From assembly GCF_040267705.1 (NCBI RefSeq), contig NZ_CP158374.1, positions 2,542,001-2,606,000 of the forward strand: a stretch of 64,000 nucleotides of DNA. Direction: 5' to 3'. Shown here piece by piece: positions 33,932 to 43,098 of the stretch. Source of the DNA: Agromyces sp. G08B096. GTDB taxonomy: Bacteria; Actinomycetota; Actinomycetes; Actinomycetales; Microbacteriaceae. Position numbers and translations under genes: made by a program. Below the pieces are notes generated by a model. It did not search any database, was not told where the DNA came from, and saw nothing but the letters and a program-made list of their open reading frames with translations. The stretch's first letter is position 1. Every line of letters starts with the position of its first letter.

Positions 33932-36571
33932 ATGTCTGCCCAGAATCGTTCGACGAGCGGTGCCGCGACAGGCGTTCTCGCCTTCCTCGGACTGAGCGCG
34001 CTCACCGGTGTGCTCGTCACCGCTGCCGTGACCCCCGCCATCGCCGTGACCGGCATGGCCGCGAGCAGCAGCATCAACATGTTCGAGAACATCCCCGACT
34101 ATCTCGACATCAACGAGCTCTCCGAGAAGACCGACATCTATGCGACGCGCCCGGACGGCTCGCAGCAGCTGCTGGCCTCGTTCTTCAGCGAGAACCGCGA
34201 GGAGGTCCCACTCGACCGCATCAGCCAGTTCGTGAAGGACGCGGCGGTCGCGGGCGAAGATCCGCGGTTCTTCGAGCACGGGGGCATCGATATCCAGGGC
34301 ACGACGCGCGCCGTGCTGAACGAGTTCGTCCTCGGCGGTGACACGCAGGGTGGCTCGTCGATCACGCAGCAGTACGTGAAGAACGTGCTCATCAACAACG
34401 GAATCCGCGAGGCGAAGACCGAGGAGGAGAAGCAGGCCGCGTATGAGGCCGCGACCGCTTCGGACGGCAACGCGGGCATCACCCGCAAGCTGCAGGAGAT
34501 GCGGTATGCAATCGCACTCGAGAAGAAGTACGACAAGAACGAGATTCTCAAGGGCTACCTCAACATCGCGGCATTCGGCGGCCGCGTCTACGGCATCGAG
34601 TCTGCGGCGCAGTACTACTTCGGCAAGCCCGCGGCGGACGTGTCGCTCGCCGAAGCCGCGAGCCTGATCGCGATCGTGAACCACCCGGAGAAGTTCCGCC
34701 TCGACCGGCCGGACGACCCCGAGAACGGCGTCGCTTCCGTGAACGACGCAGGCGAGCCGACCCCCTACGCGGCCAATAAGCAGCGCCGAGATTACATCCT
34801 CGGCGAGATGCTGAAATACGGCAAGATCGCGCAGGCCGACTACGACGCGGCGATCGCCACACCGGTGGCACCGGTCATCACCGAGCCGAGCACCGGATGC
34901 CAGACCGCCGCAGGAGCCGCCTACTTCTGCGACTACGTGAAGAACATCATCCTCAACAATTACGACGACCCGAACACCCCAGATGTGGACGAGGGTCTGA
35001 CGATGCTCCAGGAGGGCGGCCTCCAGGTCTACACCACCCTCGACATGGAACTCCAGGCGAAGGCGGAGGAGGCCATTACCGCGAACGTCCCGTTCAGTGA
35101 CGAGCGGTTCGATGTCGGATCGGTCGCGGTCACCGTTCAGCCGAACACCGGCAAGGTGCTCGCGATGGCCCAGAACAAGTGGTACACGAATGTCCAGGAG
35201 ATTCTCGATACCAACCCCGAAACGATGGCTGTGAACCTCAGCACCGATTATGCGTACGGTGGCTCCAGCGGTCTGCAGCCGGGCTCGACGTTCAAGGTGT
35301 TCACCCTGGCCGAATGGCTCAACGAGGGGCACTCCCTTCTCGAGTCGTTCAACGGGTCTCGGCGCGCGTTCACCAGCTTCCCCGACAGCTGTGAAGGCAA
35401 CTGGAGCGGCTCCTTCAACCCGCGAAACGACGACGGGCGGATCGCCAACAACGCGGTCAACGCGACGAAGTGGTCGGTGAACACCTCCTTCATGGCCATG
35501 GCGCAGCAGCTCGATCTCTGCAAGATCAAGCAGACCGCCGCGGCATTCGGTGTCCACCGGGCCGACGGCTCACCGCTCGGCGAAGGCCTCGATGCCGACG
35601 GCAACCGGATCCCGTTCGGCCCCAGTGCGGTGCTGGGCACTGAGGAAGTCGCCCCTGTCACGATGGCCGCCGCGTTCGCCGGTATCGCGAATGACGGTCT
35701 CACCTGCACCCCCATCGCGATCGAGTCCATTACCAAGGCGGACGGCACGCCCGTCGACCCGCCGAAGTCGAGCTGCACGCAGTCCGTGAGCCCGGAAGTC
35801 GCGCGGGCGATGCAGTATGCCATGCAGGAGACCTTCCGCGGTGACGGTACTGCGACCGCGTCAAACACCGGAACCGGGATCGCCCACATCGGCAAGACCG
35901 GTACGACCGACGATGCCTTCGACACCTGGATGGTCGGGGCCAGCAAGACAGCTTCGACGGCGGTGTGGGTCGGCAATATCACGGGCGGCAGCGACCGTAC
36001 GAATCTGCGCAACGTGAGCTTCGACAGCGGCCCGGCTGCCACCGCGCGCCACCGCATCTGGCCGATGATCATGGAGCTCGCCGATAACAAGTACGGCGGG
36101 AATGACTTCACCGAGCCCGACCAGTCCGCGTTCAAGCAGGTCTTGGTCGATATTCCCCAGGTGACGGGGCTGTCCTTCGACGCGGCGAAGCAAGCACTGG
36201 AAGCCGCTGGGTTCGTCGTCGAGGACGGCGGTCAGCAGGATTCGAACCTTCCGGCCGGCCAGGTGACTGGAACGGACCCCTCAGGCCAGGCGGGTCGTGG
36301 TGCCACCGTCCGCGTCTTCACCAGCAACGGCCAGGGCACGAGCGTGCCGAACGTAGTCGGGATGAACCAGCAGCAGGCGAAGGCCGCGCTCGACCAGGCC
36401 GGGCTGAAGATGCAGGGCGGCGGTGGCGGCCAGAACAACCAGGTCGTCACGAGCCAGAACCCGGCGGCGGGCACTCCGATCAAGCGGGGCGAGACCGTGA
36501 CGGTGACGTTCGGCGCGCCGAGTACCGAGGGTCCGATCATCCCCGGTGGCGACACCGACGGAGACGGTTGA
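33932..36571 (+). CDS. class A penicillin-binding protein with PASTA domains (PonA2-type)
   Basis: 879 residues. A short cytosolic part and one membrane helix (about 12-40), transglycosylase domain with catalytic Glu in AGEDPRFFEHGGID (E109) and GGSSITQQYVKN, EKKYDKNEILKGYLN, then the transpeptidase with SxxK in GSTFK (about 451), SVN in KWSVNTSF and KTGTTDD (about 654). Two C-terminal PASTA repeats (VPQ/IPQVTGLSFDAAKQALEAAGF, VPNVVGMNQQQAKAALDQAGL) and a Gly-rich tail follow. It polymerises and cross-links peptidoglycan. No ribosome site precedes ATG 33932; a TAGGCT -10 box ends eight bases upstream, so the mRNA is probably leaderless. Its codon use is visibly less GC-biased than the neighbours. 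TTGA overlap with the next gene. Confidence 0.95.
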   Translation: MSAQNRSTSGAATGVLAFLGLSALTGVLVTAAVTPAIAVTGMAASSSINMFENIPDYLDINELSEKTDIYATRPDGSQQLLASFFSENREEVPLDRISQFVKDAAVAGEDPRFFEHGGIDIQGTTRAVLNEFVLGGDTQGGSSITQQYVKNVLINNGIREAKTEEEKQAAYEAATASDGNAGITRKLQEMRYAIALEKKYDKNEILKGYLNIAAFGGRVYGIESAAQYYFGKPAADVSLAEAASLIAIVNHPEKFRLDRPDDPENGVASVNDAGEPTPYAANKQRRDYILGEMLKYGKIAQADYDAAIATPVAPVITEPSTGCQTAAGAAYFCDYVKNIILNNYDDPNTPDVDEGLTMLQEGGLQVYTTLDMELQAKAEEAITANVPFSDERFDVGSVAVTVQPNTGKVLAMAQNKWYTNVQEILDTNPETMAVNLSTDYAYGGSSGLQPGSTFKVFTLAEWLNEGHSLLESFNGSRRAFTSFPDSCEGNWSGSFNPRNDDGRIANNAVNATKWSVNTSFMAMAQQLDLCKIKQTAAAFGVHRADGSPLGEGLDADGNRIPFGPSAVLGTEEVAPVTMAAAFAGIANDGLTCTPIAIESITKADGTPVDPPKSSCTQSVSPEVARAMQYAMQETFRGDGTATASNTGTGIAHIGKTGTTDDAFDTWMVGASKTASTAVWVGNITGGSDRTNLRNVSFDSGPAATARHRIWPMIMELADNKYGGNDFTEPDQSAFKQVLVDIPQVTGLSFDAAKQALEAAGFVVEDGGQQDSNLPAGQVTGTDPSGQAGRGATVRVFTSNGQGTSVPNVVGMNQQQAKAALDQAGLKMQGGGGGQNNQVVTSQNPAAGTPIKRGETVTVTFGAPSTEGPIIPGGDTDGDG

Positions 36572-37548
36572 CCGAGCGCCGCGGCCTCTCCCCCGTCGCG
36601 CGGACCGCACTCGCGGTCGGCGGGGCGGGGGCGGCCGCATTCGCCTGGGGGTCGCTCGTCGAGCGCACGCGCTGGACGCTGCGTCACGTCGACGTGCCGG
36701 TTCTGCCGGCCGGCGCCCGACCCATCCGCGTCCTGCACCTGTCGGATCTGCACATGGCGCCGTGGCAGCAGGGCAAGCAGGAGTGGGTGCGTTCGCTCGC
36801 GGAGCTCAAGCCCGACCTCATCGTCGACACCGGCGACAATCTGGGGCATGAACGCGGACTCGAGGGCATCCGCCGCGCGTTCGACGCCTTCCAGGGGGTG
36901 CCCGGCGTCTTCGTCAACGGCTCGAACGACTACTTCGGGCCGGTCCCGAAGAACCCGTTCGCCTACTTCGCTGGCCCCTCTCGACTCGCCCCGCGTTCGC
37001 GCCGCCTCGACATCGACGCGCTCCACGGCTATTTCGACGAGCTCGGCTGGGTCGATCTCGACAACGCCGCCGCGGCGCTCGAGGTCAACGGCACCAGGCT
37101 GGAGTTCTTCGGCGTCGACGACCCCCACAAGGGATACGACCGGCTCGACGTGATCACGGGCGCCATCGATGACCTCCGGGCCGACGATCCCCTTGCCGAT
37201 GAGACCTGGCCCGACGAGGCATCCGTCACGGTGAAGCGGCCGACGCTCACCATCGGGGTGACGCACGCGCCGTATCAGCGCGTCCTCGACTCGTTCGTGA
37301 ACCACGGGGCGCAGCTCATCCTCGCCGGCCACACGCACGGCGGGCAGGTCTGCGTTCCCGGGTTCGGGGCGCTGGTGACGAACTGCGACATCCCGCGCCG
37401 GCAGGCGAAGGGGCTCAGCGTCTGGCGGCATGGGCTGCGGTCGGCGTTCCTGAACGTCTCGGCGGGTCTCGGCACGTCGATCTACGCTCCGGTGCGCTTC
37501 GCCTGCCCGCCCGAGGCCACGCTGCTCACGTTGCGGGCGGCCGCATAG
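36568..37548 (+). CDS. membrane-anchored metallophosphoesterase (downstream of ponA2, Rv3683-like)
   Basis: 326 residues; TTG 36568 overlaps the PBP stop (TTGA) and GGAGAC precedes it. One N-terminal hydrophobic segment (TALAVGGAGAAAFAWGSLV), then calcineurin-like motifs RVLHLSDLHMAPW, LIVDTGDNLG, VNGSNDYFGP (Asn-Asp in place of the usual NHE), GVTHAPYQRVLD and ILAGHTHGGQVCVPG. The invariant coupling to a PonA2-type PBP suggests a wall- or envelope-related phosphodiesterase role, but no substrate is known to me. Confidence 0.9.
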   Translation: MTERRGLSPVARTALAVGGAGAAAFAWGSLVERTRWTLRHVDVPVLPAGARPIRVLHLSDLHMAPWQQGKQEWVRSLAELKPDLIVDTGDNLGHERGLEGIRRAFDAFQGVPGVFVNGSNDYFGPVPKNPFAYFAGPSRLAPRSRRLDIDALHGYFDELGWVDLDNAAAALEVNGTRLEFFGVDDPHKGYDRLDVITGAIDDLRADDPLADETWPDEASVTVKRPTLTIGVTHAPYQRVLDSFVNHGAQLILAGHTHGGQVCVPGFGALVTNCDIPRRQAKGLSVWRHGLRSAFLNVSAGLGTSIYAPVRFACPPEATLLTLRAAA

Positions 37549-37612
37549 CGGCCGCGGCGGTGGTCTGAGGCCGGCCGAATATGGGCTATTCTTGTGGAGG
37601 CCCTCGGGCCGC

Positions 37613-37689
<77 letters not shown>

Positions 37690-37692
37690 CGT

Positions 37693-37722
37693 GAACGGCC
37701 CCTCCATTCGGAGGGGCCGTTC
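37693..37722 (+). terminator. terminator of tRNA-Pro
   Basis: Perfect 13-base arms GAACGGCCCCTCC/GGAGGGGCCGTTC with an ATTC loop, starting four bases after the tRNA; it may also stop the convergent dehydrogenase gene. Confidence 0.85.
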
Positions 37723-37760
37723 GGCGTTTCCCGGTGGTGCGGCGGAGGGCTAGGGCGTCA

Positions 37761-39071
37761 TCACGGCCGCCCGATGCCGCGGTACTGCCAGCCTGCGGCT
37801 CGCCACGCAGCCGGATCGAGGGCGTTCCGGCCGTCGATGATGCGCGCCGTCGCGACCTTGCGCCCGGCATCCGCGGGGTCGAGGGTACGGTAGTCGCGCC
37901 ATTCGGTCGCGAGGACGACGAGATCCGCATCGGCCAAGGCCTCGTCGATCGAGGTGGTGTATTCCAGCTGCGGGTGGCGTCGACGGGCGTTCTCCACGCC
38001 TTCGGGATCCGTGGCGACCACCTCGGCGCCGAGGCCTTTCAGCTGCACCGCCACATCGAGCGCGGGCGAGTCGCGCACGTCGTCGGAGTCGGGCTTGAAC
38101 GTGACGCCGAGCACGGCGATCCGCTTCCGGTAGGCGGAGCCGCCGAGGGCTGCGACGGCGAGGTCGACCACTCGCTGGCGTTGACGGAGGTTGATCTGGT
38201 CGACTTCCTTGAGGAAGGCGAGGGAGTGCCCGACTCCGAGCTCCTCGGCGCGCGCGGTGAACGCCCGGATGTCCTTGGGAAGGCAGCCGCCCCCGAAGCC
38301 CACGCCGGCGTTCAGGAACCGCCGTCCGATGCGAGCGTCGTGGCCGATGGCGTCGGCCAGGGCGGTGACGTCGGCGCCCGAGGCATCCGCGATCTCGCTC
38401 ATCGCGTTGATGAAGCTGATCTTGGTCGCGAGGAAGGCGTTCGCCGCGACCTTCACGAGCTCGGCCGTCGCGTAGTCGGTGACGATTCGGGGAGTGCCGG
38501 CTTCCACCGCAGCGCGGTAGAGGTGGTCGAGGACCGATGTCGCGTCGACGTGCCCGTCGCTCGCCACCCCGTACACCAGACGGTCGGGTTCGAGCGTGTC
38601 CTTCACGGCGAATCCCTCTCGGAGGAACTCGGGGTTCCACGCGAGCGCGGCGTGCGGCGCAGCATCGGCGAGTCGATTCGCGAGTCTCGCCGCTGTGCCG
38701 ACCGGCACCGTGCTCTTGCCGACCACGAGCGCTCCATGCCGAAGATGTGGGAGGAGCGACTCGAATGCGGCGTCGACGTAGCTGAGGTCGGCCGAGTATC
38801 CGCTCGCCTGCTGAGGCGTCCCGACGGCGATGAAATGCACATCCGCTTCGGCGGCCGCGGCGATGTCGGTGCTGAAACGCAGCCGGCCGCTCGCGGTCGC
38901 GCTCTCGAGGATCTCGGGCAGCCCCGGCTCGAAGAAGGGCGGCCGCGCGGCAGCCAGCTGGCTGATCTTGCGCTCGTCGACGTCGATGCCGACGACGTCA
39001 TGGCCGAGCTCGGCCATCGCCGACGCGTGGACGGCTCCGAGATAGCCGCAACCGATGACCGAGATGCGCAT
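37761..39071 (-). CDS. UDP-glucose 6-dehydrogenase family (UDP-glucose/GDP-mannose dehydrogenase)
   Basis: 436 residues from ATG 39071 with AAGGGGACC upstream. N-terminal NAD domain MRISVIGCGYLGAVHASAMAELGHDVVGIDVD, substrate region STVPVGTAARL, FNPEFLREG-like WNPEFLREGFA, catalytic Cys in GVGFGGGCLPKD (about 262), and the C-terminal domain VLGVTFKPDSDDVRDSPALDV. It oxidises a nucleotide sugar, most likely UDP-glucose, to the uronate for cell-envelope polysaccharides. No glycosyltransferase lies next to it, so the final polymer is unknown. Confidence 0.92.
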   Translation of the reverse strand: MRISVIGCGYLGAVHASAMAELGHDVVGIDVDERKISQLAAARPPFFEPGLPEILESATASGRLRFSTDIAAAAEADVHFIAVGTPQQASGYSADLSYVDAAFESLLPHLRHGALVVGKSTVPVGTAARLANRLADAAPHAALAWNPEFLREGFAVKDTLEPDRLVYGVASDGHVDATSVLDHLYRAAVEAGTPRIVTDYATAELVKVAANAFLATKISFINAMSEIADASGADVTALADAIGHDARIGRRFLNAGVGFGGGCLPKDIRAFTARAEELGVGHSLAFLKEVDQINLRQRQRVVDLAVAALGGSAYRKRIAVLGVTFKPDSDDVRDSPALDVAVQLKGLGAEVVATDPEGVENARRRHPQLEYTTSIDEALADADLVVLATEWRDYRTLDPADAGRKVATARIIDGRNALDPAAWRAAGWQYRGIGRP

Positions 39072-39111
39072 GTGGTCCCCTTCCAATGGGCGGATGCTGA
39101 CCGCCATTCTC

Positions 39112-40227
39112 TCAGGCGGGCCTGGTCCGCCCGCTCGCCCACCGCAGGAGCTGCTCCAGCGGTCCGCGGCCGATCCATTTGCGCCAGCACCAGGCGAGCA
39201 CCATCGATCCGAGGATGAGTCCGATGGTCAGCGGCCAGGAGTCGTCGGTGCGGTAGCCGTTCTCGACGCGAATGGAGGCGGCGAGCACGAGGAGGTGGGC
39301 GGTGTAGATGGTGAGTGGCATCGCCCCCATGGCCGTGATCGGCGAGAGCATCGCGGCGGCGACGCGCCGGGCGCCTTCCGCTTTCAGGATGCCCGGCGCG
39401 GTGAGGGCGACCGCCGCCGCGACGATGAGCGCGCACACGCCGACGTTGCCGAGCACCTGCAGCGACTCCCCGAGAGCGAGGGCTCGGAGCGCCTCGTCGG
39501 CGAGGACGACCTCGGTCTGCTGCCGCTCCCCCAGCCGGAGCAGCGCGACGCCCGGCGGAAGGAAGACGACGGCTGCCAGCGTGCCGAGCAGGGCGGTCCA
39601 TGCGAGCAGCCGCGGCCGGGTGATGCCGTACCTGGCGAGGGCGATGCCGACGAGCATCACGGGTACCCACTCGATCACGGGGTACGCGCCGGCGAAGAAC
39701 CAGTCGACCGGCAGGCCCCAGCCGGCGAGCCTCGCCTCGGCGACCCAGGGCATCCGGCTGACGGCGACCGCGATGCCCGGCGCCAGCGCCGCACCCGCGA
39801 TGCCGACCCCGAGCGCGACGCCGCGCGGAAGGAAGAGGAGCGGGAGCAGCACGAGGAACGCGACCCCGTACACATCGAGGATCACGAAGACGAGCGGCGC
39901 CAGGCCGAAGGTGATCCCGAGTCCGAGAGCGATCAGCAGGAGCGCGCGGATCGTGATCTGCCGGCGGAGCCGCGCCCTCGCCGGTCCCCCGCCGAACCCC
40001 GGCGCGGCCGGGATCGGCCGGATGCCTCCGCTGATGAGGCCGAGCGCGATGCCGGCGGTCAGCGCGAACAACAGGCGCGGACGTTCGTCGGCGATCGCGA
40101 GCAGCTCAGCGCCGGTGACGGATGCCGCTGCCGGCGCCGCGTGCGCGAGGAACATGCCGATGAGCGCCAGACCGCGGGCCGCGTCGACGCCGTCGACCCG
40201 GGCGGATGCCTCGGCCGCGTCGGTCAG
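39112..40227 (-). CDS. multi-span membrane protein, DUF1624/DUF418-like acyltransferase family, probable CTG start
   Basis: From ATG 40155 the protein would have 347 residues, but the frame upstream encodes ARVDGVDAARGLALIGMF, the characteristic 'R..G.D.aRGLAl.GM' N-terminus of this family (heparan-alpha-glucosaminide acetyltransferase-like/DUF418). No ATG, GTG or TTG is available there; CTG at 40227 overlaps the TGA stop of the universal stress gene exactly as NTGA couplings do, giving 371 residues. At least nine hydrophobic helices follow (e.g. IALGLISGGI, ALLLIALGLGITFGLAPLVFVIL, VPVMLVGIAL, LTIYTAHLLVLA with the family His). It may transfer an acyl group to an envelope sugar. The start is inferred. 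Confidence 0.75.
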   Translation of the reverse strand: MTDAAEASARVDGVDAARGLALIGMFLAHAAPAAASVTGAELLAIADERPRLLFALTAGIALGLISGGIRPIPAAPGFGGGPARARLRRQITIRALLLIALGLGITFGLAPLVFVILDVYGVAFLVLLPLLFLPRGVALGVGIAGAALAPGIAVAVSRMPWVAEARLAGWGLPVDWFFAGAYPVIEWVPVMLVGIALARYGITRPRLLAWTALLGTLAAVVFLPPGVALLRLGERQQTEVVLADEALRALALGESLQVLGNVGVCALIVAAAVALTAPGILKAEGARRVAAAMLSPITAMGAMPLTIYTAHLLVLAASIRVENGYRTDDSWPLTIGLILGSMVLAWCWRKWIGRGPLEQLLRWASGRTRPA

Positions 40228-41078
40228 CGCACCACCACGGTCGGCCCCTCGAGGTGGGCGAGCACCCCGTGGCTGACCGAACCGAGCAGGAATCGGGCGA
40301 GCGCGCCGCGGCCGTGACTGCCGACGACGAGGAGCGAGGCATCCGCTGCTTCGTCGACGAGGGCGCTGACCGGATCGCCGGCGACGACACGGCGTACGAC
40401 GTCGAGTTCCGGATGCTCCGCCTCGACGGGTGCGATCACCTCGTCGAGCACCTCGGCCGCCGCGGCGCCGAGTTCCTCGGTGCCGACCATCGCGACCCCG
40501 TACCCGTACTCCCCGCCGACCATCACCGCGATGTCCCAGGCGTGGACGGCGATGAGCGGCTCATCGAGCCGGATCGCCTCCGCGACGGCGAAGTCGAGCG
40601 CCCGCTGCCCCTCGACGGATCCGTCGACACCCACCACGACGCCGCGGCGCGCGCTCGTGTCGATGTCTGGGATCACTGCGACGGGCGCGCGGCTCGCCGC
40701 GGCGATGCGCAGGCTATGCACGCCGCGCCGACTCGGACGCTTGCCGCCGTGCCAGTCGCTGCCGACGACGAGCAGCTCGGCGTTCTTCGACACCCGTTCG
40801 AAGACCTCGACGGGCTGGCCCTGTTCGAGATCGGTGACGATCTCGACGCCGCCGCCGACTTCTCGCTCCGCCGTCTCACGGGCGGCAGCGAGGCTGTCGC
40901 GGGCGGCGGTATGGGCGGCGAGCAGCAGCTCCGCATCGCCCGTGGCTTCGATGGCCCCGTCGACGACGTGGACGAGCCGAAGCCGGAACCCGCGGGCCGC
41001 AGCCCGCTGCGCCGCCCACCGCACCGTGCGTTCGCACGCGTCGCCCGCCGTGCTCACTCCGACCGCGATCTCCGTCAT
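40224..41078 (-). CDS. universal stress protein with two UspA domains
   Basis: 284 residues from ATG 41078 (GAGGGCGAG upstream). The first domain TEIAVGVSTAGDACERTVRWAAQRAAARG...VVGSDWHGGKRPSRRGVHSLRIA has a degenerate nucleotide loop. The second, starting GVVVGVDGSVEGQRALDFAVAEA, ends LLVVGSHGRGALARFLLGSVSHGVL, an intact G-2x-G-9x-G(S) ATP-binding motif. Tandem UspA proteins bind ATP and are induced by stress or dormancy in actinobacteria. It is coupled to the membrane protein gene downstream. Confidence 0.93.
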   Translation of the reverse strand: MTEIAVGVSTAGDACERTVRWAAQRAAARGFRLRLVHVVDGAIEATGDAELLLAAHTAARDSLAAARETAEREVGGGVEIVTDLEQGQPVEVFERVSKNAELLVVGSDWHGGKRPSRRGVHSLRIAAASRAPVAVIPDIDTSARRGVVVGVDGSVEGQRALDFAVAEAIRLDEPLIAVHAWDIAVMVGGEYGYGVAMVGTEELGAAAAEVLDEVIAPVEAEHPELDVVRRVVAGDPVSALVDEAADASLLVVGSHGRGALARFLLGSVSHGVLAHLEGPTVVVR

Positions 41079-41218
41079 CTCGCCCTCGCTTCCGACCGGC
41101 CCGCCCGGCGATCCCCCGCCGCCCTCACGACCGTGCACATCGATCTGCCCCCATCATGCTGCCGCACCGTGTCGATCGGAAGGGGCGGGGGCGGCATGGC
41201 GACGGCGCGGCCGGGCCC

Positions 41219-41839
41219 TCAGCGCCCGGGGTGCCCGTTCAGCACGCCACCCGACTCCTGCAGGTAGCAGACGCCGCACAACGACTCGTAGGTGACCTCG
41301 GCGCCGTCGATCGCGACCTGGTCGCCGTCGAACACGTAGACGCCGTCGATCTTGCGGCCGTTGAAGATGGCCTTCCGTCCGCAGCGGCAGATGGTCTTCA
41401 GCTCTTCGAGGCTGTGCGACACCTCGAGGAGCCGCCGGCTGCCGGGGAACGCGACGGTCTGGAAGTCGGTGCGGATGCCGTAGGCGAGCACCGGGACGCC
41501 GTCGAGCAGCGCGATGCGCAGCAGATCGTCGACCTGCCCCTCGGTGAGGAACTGCGCCTCGTCGACGAGGAGGCAGCTGACGTCGCGGCCGGTCGACTCG
41601 ATGACCCGGGTGCGGTGGTGCTGGAACGTCTCGAGCACGGGTTCGTCGGGCGAGATGGTGAAGTCGACCTCGCGCGTGACGCCGAGGCGGGAGACGATGT
41701 CGCGGTCGCCCTTGGTGTCGACCGACGGCTTGGCGAGCAGGACCTCGTGCCCGCGCTCCTCGTAGTTGAAGGCCGCCTGCAGCAGCGCCGTCGACTTGCC
41801 GGAGTTCATCGCCCCGTAGCGGAAGTAGAGCTTGGCCAT
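41219..41839 (-). CDS. tdk: thymidine kinase (type II)
   Basis: 206 residues. P-loop LYFRYGAMNSGKSTALLQ, Walker B CLLVDEAQFLTEGQVDDLL, DFQTVAFPGSRRLLEVS (lasso region), and a structural zinc site from CRCG and CGVC. It phosphorylates thymidine for DNA precursor salvage. Note that the de novo/salvage partner tmk is also in this window at 23.5 kb. A long alternative start far upstream is not supported. Confidence 0.95.
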   Translation of the reverse strand: MAKLYFRYGAMNSGKSTALLQAAFNYEERGHEVLLAKPSVDTKGDRDIVSRLGVTREVDFTISPDEPVLETFQHHRTRVIESTGRDVSCLLVDEAQFLTEGQVDDLLRIALLDGVPVLAYGIRTDFQTVAFPGSRRLLEVSHSLEELKTICRCGRKAIFNGRKIDGVYVFDGDQVAIDGAEVTYESLCGVCYLQESGGVLNGHPGR

Positions 41840-41955
41840 GCAGTGCGCCGTTCGGTGGTTCGCGGTCGGTCGGTCGGCCCTCCCCCGCTGCACGCCGAGT
41901 GCTGTGGCGTGCGGTGCGCCGGACGGCCCACCCGATCGTACTTCTCCTCGGCCCA

Positions 41956-43044
41956 TCACTCGATGACGTAGTCCAGTTCGACGGTGATCTCCTCCCGCGA
42001 GATCGCCGTCCTCGTGCGGAATCCGACGACGCTCGCGACGGCTGCGAATCGTTCGAGCTCGCGCCGACGGACCTGGCGTGTCCCGCGTTCGGCGAGGATC
42101 ACGAGTCGGCCGTTCGGGTCGTCGAGATCCCGCTCGGCGCGCACGCGCACCGCGGCGGCACGCTCGTCCGCGGCGAGCCAGGTGAGCAGTGCGGCGACGG
42201 CGGCCCACTGATCGTCGGCGAACTGCCCGGCGTCGCCGTCGCGGTCGGCGATGTCGACGGGGATGCCTCGCGCCGAGGCGAGGCTCGCCGCGAGGTCGTC
42301 GAGCCAGGTCGCCTCGATCCCAGCGCGGAGCGCCCGCCGCAGCGCCTCCGCGAGCTCGCGCGCCCGGTCGGCGTCCTGGACGGTGATGCGGTCGGCCGTC
42401 ATGATCTGCGCGAGGAACGGCAGGACCTCGCGCCCGAGCACTGACACCCGGGACTGCTGCGCGCTGCGGGCGAGGCCGGTGCGGAGCTCCTGGTCGCGGC
42501 GGAGCACCGCGCGATTGGCCTCGCGCTGCCAGGCGAGGACGGCGTCGACGATCGTCGACGAGTACACCGCCGCGGCGGCGGTCAGCGCGAGCACGACCGC
42601 GACGTCGACGAGGATCAGCGAGGCGAGCGGCCCGTCGGTGGCGGTCGTCGCGGCCGCGCCGACGACGAGGATGGAGAGCACCCCGGCGGCGAGGACGCCG
42701 GCGATGGCGAGAGCGGTCCAGTTGCAGAACGGCGCGAGCGCGAGGATGAGCATCCCGATCACGGCGGGACCGTAGTCGTCGTACAGGTACCGATTGTGCC
42801 CGGCGGTAGAGACGTACTCGGCGATGGCCGCACCGACGGCCAACGTGACGACGAGCCCGAGCCGTTCCGACGTGAACGGGGCGCGAGCCGGGGCCGTACC
42901 CGTCGCGGCGGCGACGGCCGCGGCGCCGACCAGCATGATGCCGATGACGGCCACGGCCGGCAGTCGCACCTCGCCCCAATGCGCAATGGTGAGCGCGATC
43001 GAGAGTGCGACGGCGAGCGCCGCACCGATCGACGCGATCCACAC
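41956..43044 (-). CDS. membrane protein resembling a degenerate sensor kinase
   Basis: 362 residues from GTG 43044. Six hydrophobic segments in the first half (WIASIGAALAVALSIALTIA, LPAVAVIGIMLVGAAAVAAA, GLVVTLAVGAAIAEYV, AVIGMLILALAPFC, ALAIAGVLAAGVLSILVVGAA, LILVDVAVVLALTAAAAVY) are followed by a cytosolic part: LAWQREANRAVLRRDQELRTGLARSAQQSRVSVLGREVLPFLAQIMTADRI..., shaped like the dimerisation helices of the partner kinase but without an obvious phospho-acceptor His, and a C-terminal part without clear N/G boxes. It follows the kinase gene by 54 bases in the same direction. I infer a pseudo-kinase or accessory subunit. Confidence 0.65.
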   Translation of the reverse strand: MWIASIGAALAVALSIALTIAHWGEVRLPAVAVIGIMLVGAAAVAAATGTAPARAPFTSERLGLVVTLAVGAAIAEYVSTAGHNRYLYDDYGPAVIGMLILALAPFCNWTALAIAGVLAAGVLSILVVGAAATTATDGPLASLILVDVAVVLALTAAAAVYSSTIVDAVLAWQREANRAVLRRDQELRTGLARSAQQSRVSVLGREVLPFLAQIMTADRITVQDADRARELAEALRRALRAGIEATWLDDLAASLASARGIPVDIADRDGDAGQFADDQWAAVAALLTWLAADERAAAVRVRAERDLDDPNGRLVILAERGTRQVRRRELERFAAVASVVGFRTRTAISREEITVELDYVIE

Positions 43045-43098
43045 GGCCGAGATCCCCCCCGATCGGGTCGACCTCCTGCTGGGTGAGCCTGAGGCGTC

